Positions 7,137-15,564 of a stretch of 64,000 nucleotides of DNA are shown piece by piece. The position numbers were made by a program, and so were the translations under genes. The stretch comes from RUG11462 sp045539315 (GTDB lineage Bacteria > Bacillota > Clostridia > Oscillospirales > Acutalibacteraceae): positions 62,001-126,000 of the forward strand of contig JAZQFC010000037.1 of NCBI GenBank assembly GCA_045539315.1, written 5' to 3'. How positions within the stretch are numbered: position 1 is the first letter of the stretch; every line of letters starts with the position of its first letter. The notes under the pieces were generated by a model, which was not told where the DNA came from, ran no database searches, and saw only the letters and a program-made list of their open reading frames with translations.

Positions 7137-8531
7137 ATGAATAGTCGTGTCGAAAGATTTTTAAATAGTATGAAAAATAAGAAAATTGCCTTTTGCGGAA
7201 TTGGTAGGTCAAACTTGCCTTTGGTTTCGCTTTTTTCTAAATATGGTGCTGACATTACCGTTTGCGACAGAAAAGAAAAATCGGCTTTTTCTGATGATAT
7301 TATTACTTCTATAACTGACTGTGGCGCTAAAATCAAATGCGGTGAAGATTATTTAGATAATCTCTCGGTTGATATAATCTTTAGAGCGCCTGGTATGTAT
7401 TACAACCTACCCGTTTTGCAAAATTTCAAAAAGAACGGCGTTGTTGTAACTTCTGAAATGGAAGTGTTTTTTGATATTTGCCCTGCAAAAATCATTGCGC
7501 TTACTGGTACTGATGGTAAAACTACAACAACTACTGTTATTACAGAGATTTTAGAGAAAACAGGTAAAAGAATTTATAAAGGTGGTAACATTGGCACACC
7601 ACTTTTGCCACTTATTGAAGAGATGTGTGAAGATGATATTTGCGTTGTTGAACTCTCATCTTTCCAACTTATTTCTATGAGAAAATCACCCGATGTTGCA
7701 GTTATTACAAATGTTTACCCTGACCATTTAAACGTGCACAAAGATATGGACGAATATGTTGATGCTAAACTTAACATTCTCTTGCATCAAAACGCATTTT
7801 CTAAAACCATTTTAAATTATGACAATGAAATCACAAAAAGTATGGCTGATAAAGTTAGAGGCAGACTTATCTACTTCAGTCATTTAGAAAAATTAAGTTA
7901 TGGCGCTTATCTTGATGACGAGGGCTATCTCGTTTTCAACGATGGCGAAAAAATAACAAGAATCGTGCATAAAGATGAGATTAAAATCCCTGGTATGCAC
8001 AATGTTGAAAACTACTTAACTGCAATTGCAGCAGTTTTTGGCGATGTTGATAACAAATATATTGCCGAAGTTGCAAACACTTTCTCTGGGGTTGAACATA
8101 GAATTGAATTTGTAAGAGAGTTAGATGGCGTTAGATATTATAATGATTCAATTGCTACCTCGCCTGCTTCTGTAACTGCAGGGCTTACTGCTTTTTCAAG
8201 AAAAGTTATCATTATTGCAGGCGGTTCGGACAAGCAACTTGATTATTCTACCCTTTCAGGCGCTATTAATGAATACGTTAAAGTTTTGGTGCTTCTTGGC
8301 GAAACTGCTGAAAAAATTGAAAAAGCAGTTGTTGAAGATAAAACTTACAACCCTCAAAGCATTAAAATCATTCACGCTGACACAATGGAACAAGCAGTTG
8401 AAGTTGCAAGAGAAAATGCAGTTTCTGGCGATGTTATTTCGCTTTCTCCTGCTTCTGCTTCTTTTGATAAATACAAAGATTTTGAAGAACGTGGCAGACA
8501 TTTCAAGAAAATAGTTAAGGATTTGAAGTAA
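7137..8531 (+). CDS. murD: UDP-N-acetylmuramoyl-L-alanine:D-glutamate ligase
   Basis: A 464-residue Mur ligase of normal MurD length. The N-terminal Rossmann part (CGIGRSNLPL), the ATP-binding P-loop GTDGKTTTT at about 124-132, the NVYPDHLNVH stretch with the metal-binding region, and the C-terminal SPASASFDKY that typifies MurD are all present. It adds D-Glu to UDP-MurNAc-L-Ala in the cytoplasm. A strong AGGAGG lies 6 bases upstream of the ATG. The M42 peptidase gene follows with a 1-base overlap (TAATG). murD stands outside a dcw cluster; murC and murI are also scattered elsewhere in this window. Confidence 0.95.
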   Translation: MNSRVERFLNSMKNKKIAFCGIGRSNLPLVSLFSKYGADITVCDRKEKSAFSDDIITSITDCGAKIKCGEDYLDNLSVDIIFRAPGMYYNLPVLQNFKKNGVVVTSEMEVFFDICPAKIIALTGTDGKTTTTTVITEILEKTGKRIYKGGNIGTPLLPLIEEMCEDDICVVELSSFQLISMRKSPDVAVITNVYPDHLNVHKDMDEYVDAKLNILLHQNAFSKTILNYDNEITKSMADKVRGRLIYFSHLEKLSYGAYLDDEGYLVFNDGEKITRIVHKDEIKIPGMHNVENYLTAIAAVFGDVDNKYIAEVANTFSGVEHRIEFVRELDGVRYYNDSIATSPASVTAGLTAFSRKVIIIAGGSDKQLDYSTLSGAINEYVKVLVLLGETAEKIEKAVVEDKTYNPQSIKIIHADTMEQAVEVARENAVSGDVISLSPASASFDKYKDFEERGRHFKKIVKDLK

Positions 8532-9526
8532 TGAAAGAAACTTTAAAAAAACTTTGTAATGCTACTTTTATAGGTAGCGAGCAAGGCGCTAAAGATTTGA
8601 TAATTGAATTGATTTCGCCTTATGTTGATGAGGTTAAAACTGATTTAACAGGTAGTGTTTTCGGCTTTATAAAAGGCAAAAGCGACAAAACAGTTTTAAT
8701 AGAGGCGCACATTGACGAAATTGGTTTCACTGTTACAAATGTTTTAGATGGCGGTTTTATATCGCTTTCTAAAGTTGGCGGAATTGATATAAGAACGCTT
8801 CCTTCAAGCACAGTCAAAATTCACACAGACAAAGGCGATATAATTGGCGTTTTTACTTCTACCCCACCTCATTTGGCAAAAGATAAAAGCAATGAATTTT
8901 CATCGCTTGATGAGATTTATGTTGATACAGGGCTAAAAAATGCTAAAGAAATCATTAAAATCGGCGATTTTGTAACATTTAATACAACTGCGGTAGATTT
9001 GCAAAATGGTTTTGTTTCGGCTAAATCCGTTGATGACAGAAGTGGTTGCGTTGCGCTTATTGAAGTGATTAAAAATTTATCTAAAAACGGCGCACCAAAA
9101 GATAATATCATTGTTTTATTCGCTTCCGGCGAGGAACTTGGTAATCGTGGCGCTAAAATCGGCGCATTCCAAAAACAAATTGATGAGGCTATTATTGTTG
9201 ATGTATCATTTGGTTTGTCATACGGATGTGATAAATCAAAATGTGGCGAATGTCAAAAAGGCGCTATGATAGGTGTTTCGCCTATTCTTGATAAAAAGAT
9301 GCAACAAACTTTAATTGATATTGCAGATAAAAACAATATACCTTATCAACTTGAAGCAATGAGTGGGCTTACTTCTACCGATGCCGATGTTGTTACTGTA
9401 ACTGAATGTGGTATAAAAACCGCGCTTATTTCTATTCCAATAAAATATATGCACACACCTATTGAAACTGTGTTTGTTGATGATATAAAAGCGGTTTGTG
9501 ATTTGATAACAAATTATTTAAAATAA
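8531..9526 (+). CDS. M42 family metallo-aminopeptidase
   Basis: A 331-residue M42 (glutamyl aminopeptidase/TET-like) peptidase. The co-catalytic zinc ligands and catalytic residues are visible: EAHIDE (His60, Asp62), VDDRSG (Asp169), GEE (Glu201, Glu202), VDVSF (Asp224) and YMHTPIE near residue 308. These enzymes form dodecameric tetrahedra that trim peptides from the N-terminus in the cytoplasm. A Cys cluster (CDKSKCGEC, around residues 234-242) lies in the loop before the GAMIG segment. Translationally coupled to murD and followed by a strong terminator, it may recycle peptides, but the link to cell-wall synthesis is inference. Confidence 0.9.
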   Translation: MKETLKKLCNATFIGSEQGAKDLIIELISPYVDEVKTDLTGSVFGFIKGKSDKTVLIEAHIDEIGFTVTNVLDGGFISLSKVGGIDIRTLPSSTVKIHTDKGDIIGVFTSTPPHLAKDKSNEFSSLDEIYVDTGLKNAKEIIKIGDFVTFNTTAVDLQNGFVSAKSVDDRSGCVALIEVIKNLSKNGAPKDNIIVLFASGEELGNRGAKIGAFQKQIDEAIIVDVSFGLSYGCDKSKCGECQKGAMIGVSPILDKKMQQTLIDIADKNNIPYQLEAMSGLTSTDADVVTVTECGIKTALISIPIKYMHTPIETVFVDDIKAVCDLITNYLK

Positions 9527-9531
9527 ATGTG

Positions 9532-9562
9532 AGGCTACCTTAAAAAAGGTAGCCTTATTTTA
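9532..9562 (+). terminator. Rho-independent terminator of murD operon
   Basis: A perfect 10-base stem (9532-9541 with 9546-9555), an AAAA loop and a T-rich tail, 6 bases after the M42 peptidase stop codon. Confidence 0.85.
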
Positions 9563-9573
9563 ATAAAAAAGTA

Positions 9574-9602
9574 TTTACTTTTAATAAAAAATATAGTAAT
9601 AT
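9574..9602 (+). promoter_or_regulatory. Possible promoter of beta-helix/dockerin gene
   Basis: TTTACT (9574-9579) and TAATAT (9597-9602) are separated by 17 bases, 34 bases before the chosen start. Both boxes are imperfect and the region is very AT-rich. Confidence 0.4.
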
Positions 9603-9635
9603 AAACTTGGAATATAATGAATGCGAGGTAAATTT

Positions 9636-11447
9636 ATGAAAAAACTTATTATCTTTTTAATGATGGTTGTTTTACTGCTATCATCATTCTCAATTCAAGG
9701 GTTTACGCAAGATGAAACTACACCAAATTACAGTGGTACAGTTTACTATGTTGACCCATCAACAGGCGCTAACACTAACGATGGTTTATCGCCTGAAAGC
9801 GCTTGGAAAAGTGTTTTAACTTTAAAATTAAAAACGCTTCAACCAGGTGATGCTATTCTTATTAAAAGAGGCGAGGTTGTAAGCGCTGCGGCAGGAATTA
9901 AATTTTTAGTTTCCGGTACTAAAGAAAAACCTATAACTATTTCTTGTTATGGCGATGAAAAACTTGATTTGCCAATTGTTCAAGCATCTTTACTTTCTAA
10001 TAACACAGGCGTTATTTTGGTTGAAAATCAAAATTATATTCATGTTGATTCGCTTCACATCATTTCAAAATACAAAGGTACTAATAGCACAGCGGGTGTT
10101 GCATTTTTAGCCAATGGTGGTAATGTTTGCAAAGGCAATAAAGTAACTAATTGTATTATTGAATCACAGGTTGCTGATTGGAATTCAACAGAAGCATCAG
10201 AGTTTGCCGGTATCAAAGTAGGACACACAGATTATTGGGGCTTCCACGATGACGTTCTTATTGAAAACAACGAGATTTATAATGTTAAAGCAAAAGGCAT
10301 TTCAATAGACGGCGCTTATGGCGCTTGTAACAAAAATGGCGCGGACCCTAATAGCAAGGCTATGAAAAACCTTGTTATTAGAAACAACTTTTTGTACAAC
10401 ATCGGTGATGATGGTATTCAGGTTGTAAGCGCTCACGAGCCACTTATTGAGTATAACACTTGTGGTAAATCTCACTCATATGCTAAAACTTCTTGGCACG
10501 TTGCAATGTGGCCATTCTCAAGTTATGGCGCGCTTTTCCAATACAACGAGTCTTATGAAACTCAAACAACTTATGATGGTCAAGGCTTTGATAGTGACTA
10601 TTTAAGTTATTATACAACTTTCCAATACAACTATTCTCACGATAATGTTGGTGGCTTTATGCTTATTTGTACAGAGCCAAAAGCAGATTGGTTGTCAGAC
10701 CAAACCGCCTATAATGTTGGCACAGTTGTAAGATACAATATTTCTCAAAATGATAAGCATCATACTTTCAGTTTGACCTGCCATATCACTGATACAAAAA
10801 TTTATAACAACACAATTTATGCTAATAAAGGTGTTGATAAAATTGTTAATGTTTACTCAAGAGACGGCATTAAAATGCCTATAAACACTAAATTTTACAA
10901 TAATATTTTCTATACCAATTCAGGCAATTTCAATTGGGAAGATTCGGTTGGCACAGAATTTAAAAACAACATATTCTATGGTAGCAACTCTAACTTGTAT
11001 CCTAAAAATGATGATGTTGAAACAGTTGATGATAACATAACATCAAGTGGTAATATCTACAAAGACCCTATGCTTATAAAAGCAGGTGGCGCAGGTATCG
11101 GTAGAGATACTTGTGGTGTTTACAGATTACTTAAAGGTTCCCCTGCTTTAGACGCTGGTATGATTATTTATGATGCAAGTAACAAATACGACTTCTTTGG
11201 TAATGAAGTAAATATGAACGAAGCACCAAACATTGGCGCTTATAATGGCGATGCAATAACTCTTACAAAGGGCGATAACAACTATGACGGTAAAGTTCAA
11301 GTTGATGACGCGCTTCATTTAATCAAATATTTAGCAAAAATTCGCGATGAGCATATAATCAATAAAGATTATACAGATATGAATGAAGATGGTTGCATTG
11401 ATATGAATGACTTATTGGCAATTAGAAAAGCAATTGCAAACAAATAA
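9636..11447 (+). CDS. Secreted right-handed beta-helix protein with dockerin
   Basis: The ATG at 9636 is chosen because GAGG lies 7 bases upstream; an ATG at 9621 lacks a site. The 603-residue product has a signal peptide (about 1-28), then YYVDPSTGANTNDGLSPES, a typical opening of secreted pectate-lyase-like parallel beta-helix proteins. A long series of Asn-rich turns follows (NNEIYN, NNFLYN, YNNTIYAN, YNNIFY). The C-terminal 55 residues form a type I dockerin with two calcium loops, DNNYDGKVQVDDALHLIKYL and DMNEDGCIDMNDLLAIRKAI. It is probably a polysaccharide lyase or glycosidase for cellulosome-type assembly. The catalytic type cannot be told by eye. Confidence 0.88.
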   Translation: MKKLIIFLMMVVLLLSSFSIQGFTQDETTPNYSGTVYYVDPSTGANTNDGLSPESAWKSVLTLKLKTLQPGDAILIKRGEVVSAAAGIKFLVSGTKEKPITISCYGDEKLDLPIVQASLLSNNTGVILVENQNYIHVDSLHIISKYKGTNSTAGVAFLANGGNVCKGNKVTNCIIESQVADWNSTEASEFAGIKVGHTDYWGFHDDVLIENNEIYNVKAKGISIDGAYGACNKNGADPNSKAMKNLVIRNNFLYNIGDDGIQVVSAHEPLIEYNTCGKSHSYAKTSWHVAMWPFSSYGALFQYNESYETQTTYDGQGFDSDYLSYYTTFQYNYSHDNVGGFMLICTEPKADWLSDQTAYNVGTVVRYNISQNDKHHTFSLTCHITDTKIYNNTIYANKGVDKIVNVYSRDGIKMPINTKFYNNIFYTNSGNFNWEDSVGTEFKNNIFYGSNSNLYPKNDDVETVDDNITSSGNIYKDPMLIKAGGAGIGRDTCGVYRLLKGSPALDAGMIIYDASNKYDFFGNEVNMNEAPNIGAYNGDAITLTKGDNNYDGKVQVDDALHLIKYLAKIRDEHIINKDYTDMNEDGCIDMNDLLAIRKAIANK

Positions 11448-11455
11448 TTAAACAT

Positions 11456-11483
11456 AAAAAGCCACCCATTTGGGTGGCTTTTT
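11456..11483. terminator. Bidirectional terminator
   Basis: A 7-base GC-rich stem (11461-11467 with 11472-11478) extended by A and T runs on both sides, between convergent genes. It can end both the dockerin gene and the ThuA-containing operon. Confidence 0.85.
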
Positions 11484-11495
11484 ATTATGCTAGAA

Positions 11496-12233
11496 TTAAT
11501 CTTGTGGTGGTTTAACATTTGGACAGTCAAGAGGCAATCTCTTACCTGATGTGTTATATGCCCAATTAATAGCATTTTTAATAACTGTTTGAATTTCAGG
11601 AACATAATATGTAGCGTGTGATTCATGACCTGGTTGGAAATAGAATACTTTACCATTTTCTCTTCTATAACAACAACCTGCTCTAAACACTTCGCCACCT
11701 TGATAAGAACCTATAAACACTAATTTATCTGGTTCTGGAATGCCAAATGGTTCACCATAAACTTCTTCTTCAGGAAGATAGATATATTCGCCGATGCCTT
11801 GTGTGATTGGGTGAGTAGGAGCGATATTCCAAACTCTTTCATAATCGCCATCTTCTCTCCAATGAAGAGTACAAGAAGTACCCATAAGACCTTTAAATGG
11901 TTTTGCAAGATGTGCTGAGTGCAAGAAAATAATACCCATACCACTTCTTACTGCATCTGTTACTATTTGAACTGCTTCATCAGGAACTTCATGATGTTTG
12001 CAGTGAGCCCACCAAATCATAACATCTGTATCGTCAACAAGCTCTTGTGTGATACCTGCGTTTTCATTCAAATTACCATCTTGATCATACAAAGATGCTG
12101 TTTTTACTTCAAATTCATCTTTCAAAAATGAAGCAATATAATTGTGAATTCCATCTGGATAATGTCTTAAAACCTCTGGTTGTTTCCAAACTGTTTCATG
12201 ACAGTTTTCGTTCCAAACTGTTACTTTAATCAT
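11496..12233 (-). CDS. ThuA-like domain protein
   Basis: A 245-residue ThuA-like protein (trehalose utilisation, class I glutamine-amidotransferase-like fold). Diagnostic stretches are VTVWNENCHE at the N-terminus, DVMIWWAHCKHHEVPDE, GMGIIFLHSAHLAKPFKGLMG, and the C-terminal FYFQPGHESHATYY. ThuA-like proteins accompany Gfo/Idh/MocA dehydrogenases in the oxidative use of disaccharides and glycosides. Their exact reaction is not settled, but an isomerase or hydrolase acting on a 3-keto sugar is often proposed. AAGGAG precedes the ATG. It is the last gene of a four-gene operon, 12 bases after the preceding stop. Confidence 0.85.
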   Translation of the reverse strand: MIKVTVWNENCHETVWKQPEVLRHYPDGIHNYIASFLKDEFEVKTASLYDQDGNLNENAGITQELVDDTDVMIWWAHCKHHEVPDEAVQIVTDAVRSGMGIIFLHSAHLAKPFKGLMGTSCTLHWREDGDYERVWNIAPTHPITQGIGEYIYLPEEEVYGEPFGIPEPDKLVFIGSYQGGEVFRAGCCYRRENGKVFYFQPGHESHATYYVPEIQTVIKNAINWAYNTSGKRLPLDCPNVKPPQD

Positions 12234-12245
12234 AATTTTTACTCC

Positions 12246-13340
12246 TTAAATTTCTGTATTTATTGCCATACCTGTTTGCGCTGACTCGAATGCGGCTTCC
12301 ATAACACGCATTACTCGAAGCGCCTGTTCAGGTTTTATGGTTAATTCTGATTTACCTTCAATTGCATCAAGCATTTGTTTATAAACAATTCTTAATTCAT
12401 CTATTTTAATATCAGGCATTGAAAGTTCTATTCTTTCAACAGATTCCGGTCTTCTTGGTGCCATTGTTTTTGTAGGACCTGCGGCAGTCATAAAAATCTG
12501 CTCATCCCAAGAATTATCTTTATCAATAACTCTTACAATTTCGCCATCACATTCCCAAGAATTGATTTTTGCAGTACCATCAGTACCAAGCGCATACCAA
12601 CGAGGTTTTGTTATATAATTGTTAGTTGCAACCTCGATAAACGCCGAAAGACCATCTTCAAATGTAAGCGATAAATGGAAATTATCATCAACTTCAGGAT
12701 AATCAATGCTAAACATTTTACAATAAACATTGGTTACTTTTGAAGTGTTAAAATACATAAGTTGGTCTATAAGATGAACGCCCCAGTCAAGCATCATTCC
12801 GCCACCTAGGTGTTTTAGCGTTCTCCAACCTGTTGGCATACCACGAGAGCCTTCAACTCTGCTCTCAATATGATAAAGTTTGCCGATTTTACCAGATTTT
12901 ATAACATCACACATAAGTATAAAATCTTTATTTGTTCTACGGTTTTGGTCAATTGTGAAAACTTTGCCTGTTTCTCTTGCAACTTCCATACATTCAACCA
13001 ATTCTTCGCTTGACATTGTTACAGGTTTTTCACAAATAACGTGTTTACCATGACGCATAGCATCAATAACAATTTCTTTATGAACTTCATTGGTAGTTGC
13101 AACTAAAACGATATCAATTTCAGGGTCTGATAACAATTCTTCACGAGAATTGTAGCCGATAATATCAACCTGGAACTCATCTTTACCACGCTTTATTGCC
13201 GCGTCAATTCGAGATTCATCAAGGTCATAAACGCCTCTAACTTTGATATTATCTTCATCTTTAAAAGTGTTTAGCGACCAAAAATGATATCCTGCCATTC
13301 CGCCATAACCGATTATGCCTACATTATAAACTTTTTCCAT
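12246..13340 (-). CDS. Gfo/Idh/MocA family oxidoreductase (copy 1)
   Basis: A 364-residue NAD(P)-dependent dehydrogenase. The Rossmann start VGIIGYGGMAGYHF, the ATTNEVH segment, and the family motif HVICEKPVTMS (the EKP Lys is catalytic) near residue 95 are present, then GGGMMLDWGVHLID near 190 with the active-site Asp and His. Family members oxidise or reduce sugars, inositols or glycosides, often at C3 with bound NAD. It shares an operon with a second member that differs substantially, so the two probably act on different intermediates. The substrate cannot be read from sequence. Confidence 0.9.
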   Translation of the reverse strand: MEKVYNVGIIGYGGMAGYHFWSLNTFKDEDNIKVRGVYDLDESRIDAAIKRGKDEFQVDIIGYNSREELLSDPEIDIVLVATTNEVHKEIVIDAMRHGKHVICEKPVTMSSEELVECMEVARETGKVFTIDQNRRTNKDFILMCDVIKSGKIGKLYHIESRVEGSRGMPTGWRTLKHLGGGMMLDWGVHLIDQLMYFNTSKVTNVYCKMFSIDYPEVDDNFHLSLTFEDGLSAFIEVATNNYITKPRWYALGTDGTAKINSWECDGEIVRVIDKDNSWDEQIFMTAAGPTKTMAPRRPESVERIELSMPDIKIDELRIVYKQMLDAIEGKSELTIKPEQALRVMRVMEAAFESAQTGMAINTEI

Positions 13341-13367
13341 TGTATTCGCCTTCTTTGCCTTTATGCT

Positions 13368-14333
13368 TTACGCCCACCACATCTCGCCGGCTTGTTTTGT
13401 AATTAAAACTTCTTTTAAAAATTCAATTGCTTTTTCAAGTCCTTCTTCAGGTGACATAAGCGCATCTTCATGTTCAATTGAAATTGAACCATCATAGCCC
13501 ACTGCTTTGAGTGTTGAAATCATATCATTCCAAACTTGTTTTGAATGACCATAACCAACTGTTCTAAACACCCAACTTCTACCCAAAATATCGCCATAGT
13601 TTTTAGTATCAAGAACACCATTAACTTGAGTGTTATGCTCATCAATTTTTGTATCTTTAGCGTGGAAATGATAGATAGCGCCTTTTAATGCTTTGATAGC
13701 CTCTACAGGGTTAATTCCTTGCCAGAATAAATGAGAAGGGTCAAAGTTTGCACCGATAATATCGCCAACTGCTTCTCTTAATTTAAGACAAGTTTCAGGG
13801 TTATAAACAACAAAGCCAGGGTGCATTTCAAAAGCGATTTTCTCAATGCCGTGTGATGACGCGAATTTAGCCATCTCTTTCCAATAAGGAATAACTTTTT
13901 GCTCCCATTGCCAATTAAGAATTTCTAAATAATCATCAGGCCAAGCACAAGTTACCCAGTTAGGATTCTTTGATTCTTCACAGTCACCAGGGCAACCTGC
14001 AAAACCAATAATTGTTTTAACGCCGAGTTCTTCTGCAACTAAAATAGCATTTCTAAACTCTTTGTCAAACTTTTCTGCGATTTCTTTGTTTGGATGAAGC
14101 GCATTACCATGACAAGCAATTGCAGAAATTTCTACATCATATTTTGCCATTAAATCTTTAAACTCTTTAACCTTTTCTGGTTTGCCAATAAGTTCTTCTG
14201 GTTTTAAATGATTATCACCAGGATAACCACCTGCACCGATTTCCATTTCATGAACATCGTGGTCATATAAAAATTTTAATGCTTCTTCAAATGTGTATCC
14301 ACCAAAAACGGGATTCATTACACCAAGTTTCAT
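13368..14333 (-). CDS. Sugar phosphate isomerase/epimerase (TIM barrel)
   Basis: A 321-residue xylose-isomerase-like TIM-barrel protein (AP endonuclease family 2). Family features are the N-terminal MKLGVMNPVFGGYTFEEAL, the metal-ligand segments FEMHPGF, GANFDPSHLFWQG and IYHFHAKDTK, and the C-terminal GYDGSISIEHED with the final Glu. The metal-binding Glu, Asp, His and Glu are therefore all present. Members include epimerases, dehydratases and lyases of keto-sugars. Placed between two Gfo/Idh/MocA enzymes, it may cleave or epimerise an oxidised (3-keto) sugar. AGGAG precedes the ATG. Confidence 0.88.
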   Translation of the reverse strand: MKLGVMNPVFGGYTFEEALKFLYDHDVHEMEIGAGGYPGDNHLKPEELIGKPEKVKEFKDLMAKYDVEISAIACHGNALHPNKEIAEKFDKEFRNAILVAEELGVKTIIGFAGCPGDCEESKNPNWVTCAWPDDYLEILNWQWEQKVIPYWKEMAKFASSHGIEKIAFEMHPGFVVYNPETCLKLREAVGDIIGANFDPSHLFWQGINPVEAIKALKGAIYHFHAKDTKIDEHNTQVNGVLDTKNYGDILGRSWVFRTVGYGHSKQVWNDMISTLKAVGYDGSISIEHEDALMSPEEGLEKAIEFLKEVLITKQAGEMWWA

Positions 14334-14354
14334 AATATTTACTCCTATTTTTAA

Positions 14355-15434
14355 TTAAAGTTCAACTTCTTTGCCTGTCTCTGCAGACTTGTACATAGCT
14401 TCAAGGATTTTAACCATATTTACACCTTGAACAGGAATAAAGTCCGGCTCTGCATCGCCGTTAACAACGTCAACAAAGTGGAAGATGTTTTGAGCGTGAC
14501 CTGCAGGACCGCCTTCAGGAAGATTTGGAATAATATCAACAATTGTTCCGTTTTCTTCTGTGAAGATTTTGAATTTATCGTCAGTTGTATCGGTAGAAGC
14601 ACCCGCTTTTGTTCCGCGAAGCTCGATAAAGTTCTTCTCTCTTTCAACATTAGAAGCCCAAGAGAATTCAACCTGCATACAAGAACCATTATCAAATTTG
14701 ATAAAGCCCATTGCCAAATCTTCTACATCAAATGTGCCGTCTGCAGCAGCTTCACCGAATTTTGAATGTTCTGAATCAGAGCCTGCATCGTTGTCTGCAA
14801 ATTTGCAATATGTACAACCTGTTACTGCTACAGGAGTTGGGTTGCCCATAAGCCAAATGCAAAGGTCAATCATATGTACGCCAAGGTCGATTAATGGACC
14901 GCCACCTGATTGCGCTTTAGTTGTAAACCAACCGCCTTTACCAGGGATACCGCGGCGTCTTCTCCAACCACAACGAGCAGTATAAATTTCGCCCATTTTT
15001 CCTTCTGCAATATATTTTTTAAGGAATTTTGAATAGTTGTTGTAACGATTATTTCTCATAACCATTAAAACTTTACCGTTTTTGTCAGCAGCATCTTGCA
15101 TTTTCTTTGCTTCTTCAACAGAAACTGCATCTGGCTTTTCACAGAAAACATGAAGACCATTATTTAATGCGTGTACTGCAACAATTGAATGCAAATAGTT
15201 AGGTGTACAAATATCAACTGCATCTAACTCTTCTTTTTCAATCATTTCTTTAAAGTCTTCATAGCAGTGTGATTTGTCAACACCTAATCTTTCAGCGGCT
15301 GCATATGCTTTTTCAATTTTAATATCGCAAAATGCAACTACGTCAATTTTTTCGTTTTTTTCATAAGCATAATAGTGCGCCCAGTTGTAGATGCCACCGC
15401 AACCTACAATACCGAATTTTAATTTTTTTGACAT
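14355..15434 (-). CDS. Gfo/Idh/MocA family oxidoreductase (copy 2)
   Basis: A 359-residue dehydrogenase and the first gene of the operon. The N-terminus FGIVGCGGIYNWAHYYAY binds the dinucleotide, HVFCEKPDAVS is the catalytic EKP motif, and GGGPLIDLGVHMIDLCIWLMG is the conserved helix with the active-site Asp and His. The WRRRRGIPGKGGWF stretch just before it is Arg-rich and probably part of the substrate pocket. AGGAG lies 7-10 bases upstream of the ATG. An extended -10 box lies upstream, divergent from the AraC regulator gene that probably controls the operon. Confidence 0.9.
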   Translation of the reverse strand: MSKKLKFGIVGCGGIYNWAHYYAYEKNEKIDVVAFCDIKIEKAYAAAERLGVDKSHCYEDFKEMIEKEELDAVDICTPNYLHSIVAVHALNNGLHVFCEKPDAVSVEEAKKMQDAADKNGKVLMVMRNNRYNNYSKFLKKYIAEGKMGEIYTARCGWRRRRGIPGKGGWFTTKAQSGGGPLIDLGVHMIDLCIWLMGNPTPVAVTGCTYCKFADNDAGSDSEHSKFGEAAADGTFDVEDLAMGFIKFDNGSCMQVEFSWASNVEREKNFIELRGTKAGASTDTTDDKFKIFTEENGTIVDIIPNLPEGGPAGHAQNIFHFVDVVNGDAEPDFIPVQGVNMVKILEAMYKSAETGKEVEL

Positions 15435-15487
15435 AATAAATCTACTCCTTTTTTAAGCGAAAAATATTTTTCACTTTTTTCAAACAA

Positions 15488-15496
15488 AGTATAGCA
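15488..15496 (-). promoter_or_regulatory. Extended -10 box for the sugar-oxidation operon
   Basis: TGC followed by TATACT on the minus strand fits an extended -10 promoter; no good -35 box lies at 17 bases, as expected for an activator-dependent promoter. The first start codon is 54 bases downstream. Confidence 0.5.
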
Positions 15497-15535
15497 TATT
15501 CAAAAAAAATAGTGTATAATATATTTATTCAAAAA
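15497..15535. repeat. Direct repeats in the araC-type intergenic region
   Basis: The 10-mer TATTCAAAAA occurs at 15497-15506 and 15526-15535, one 29 bp after the other, directly upstream of the extended -10 box of the minus-strand operon and around a TATAAT (15515-15520) for the plus-strand regulator. AraC-family proteins bind direct repeats, so this is a candidate operator. Confidence 0.35.
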
Positions 15536-15564
15536 TATCAAATTTTTGTCATTGAGGTATTTTT

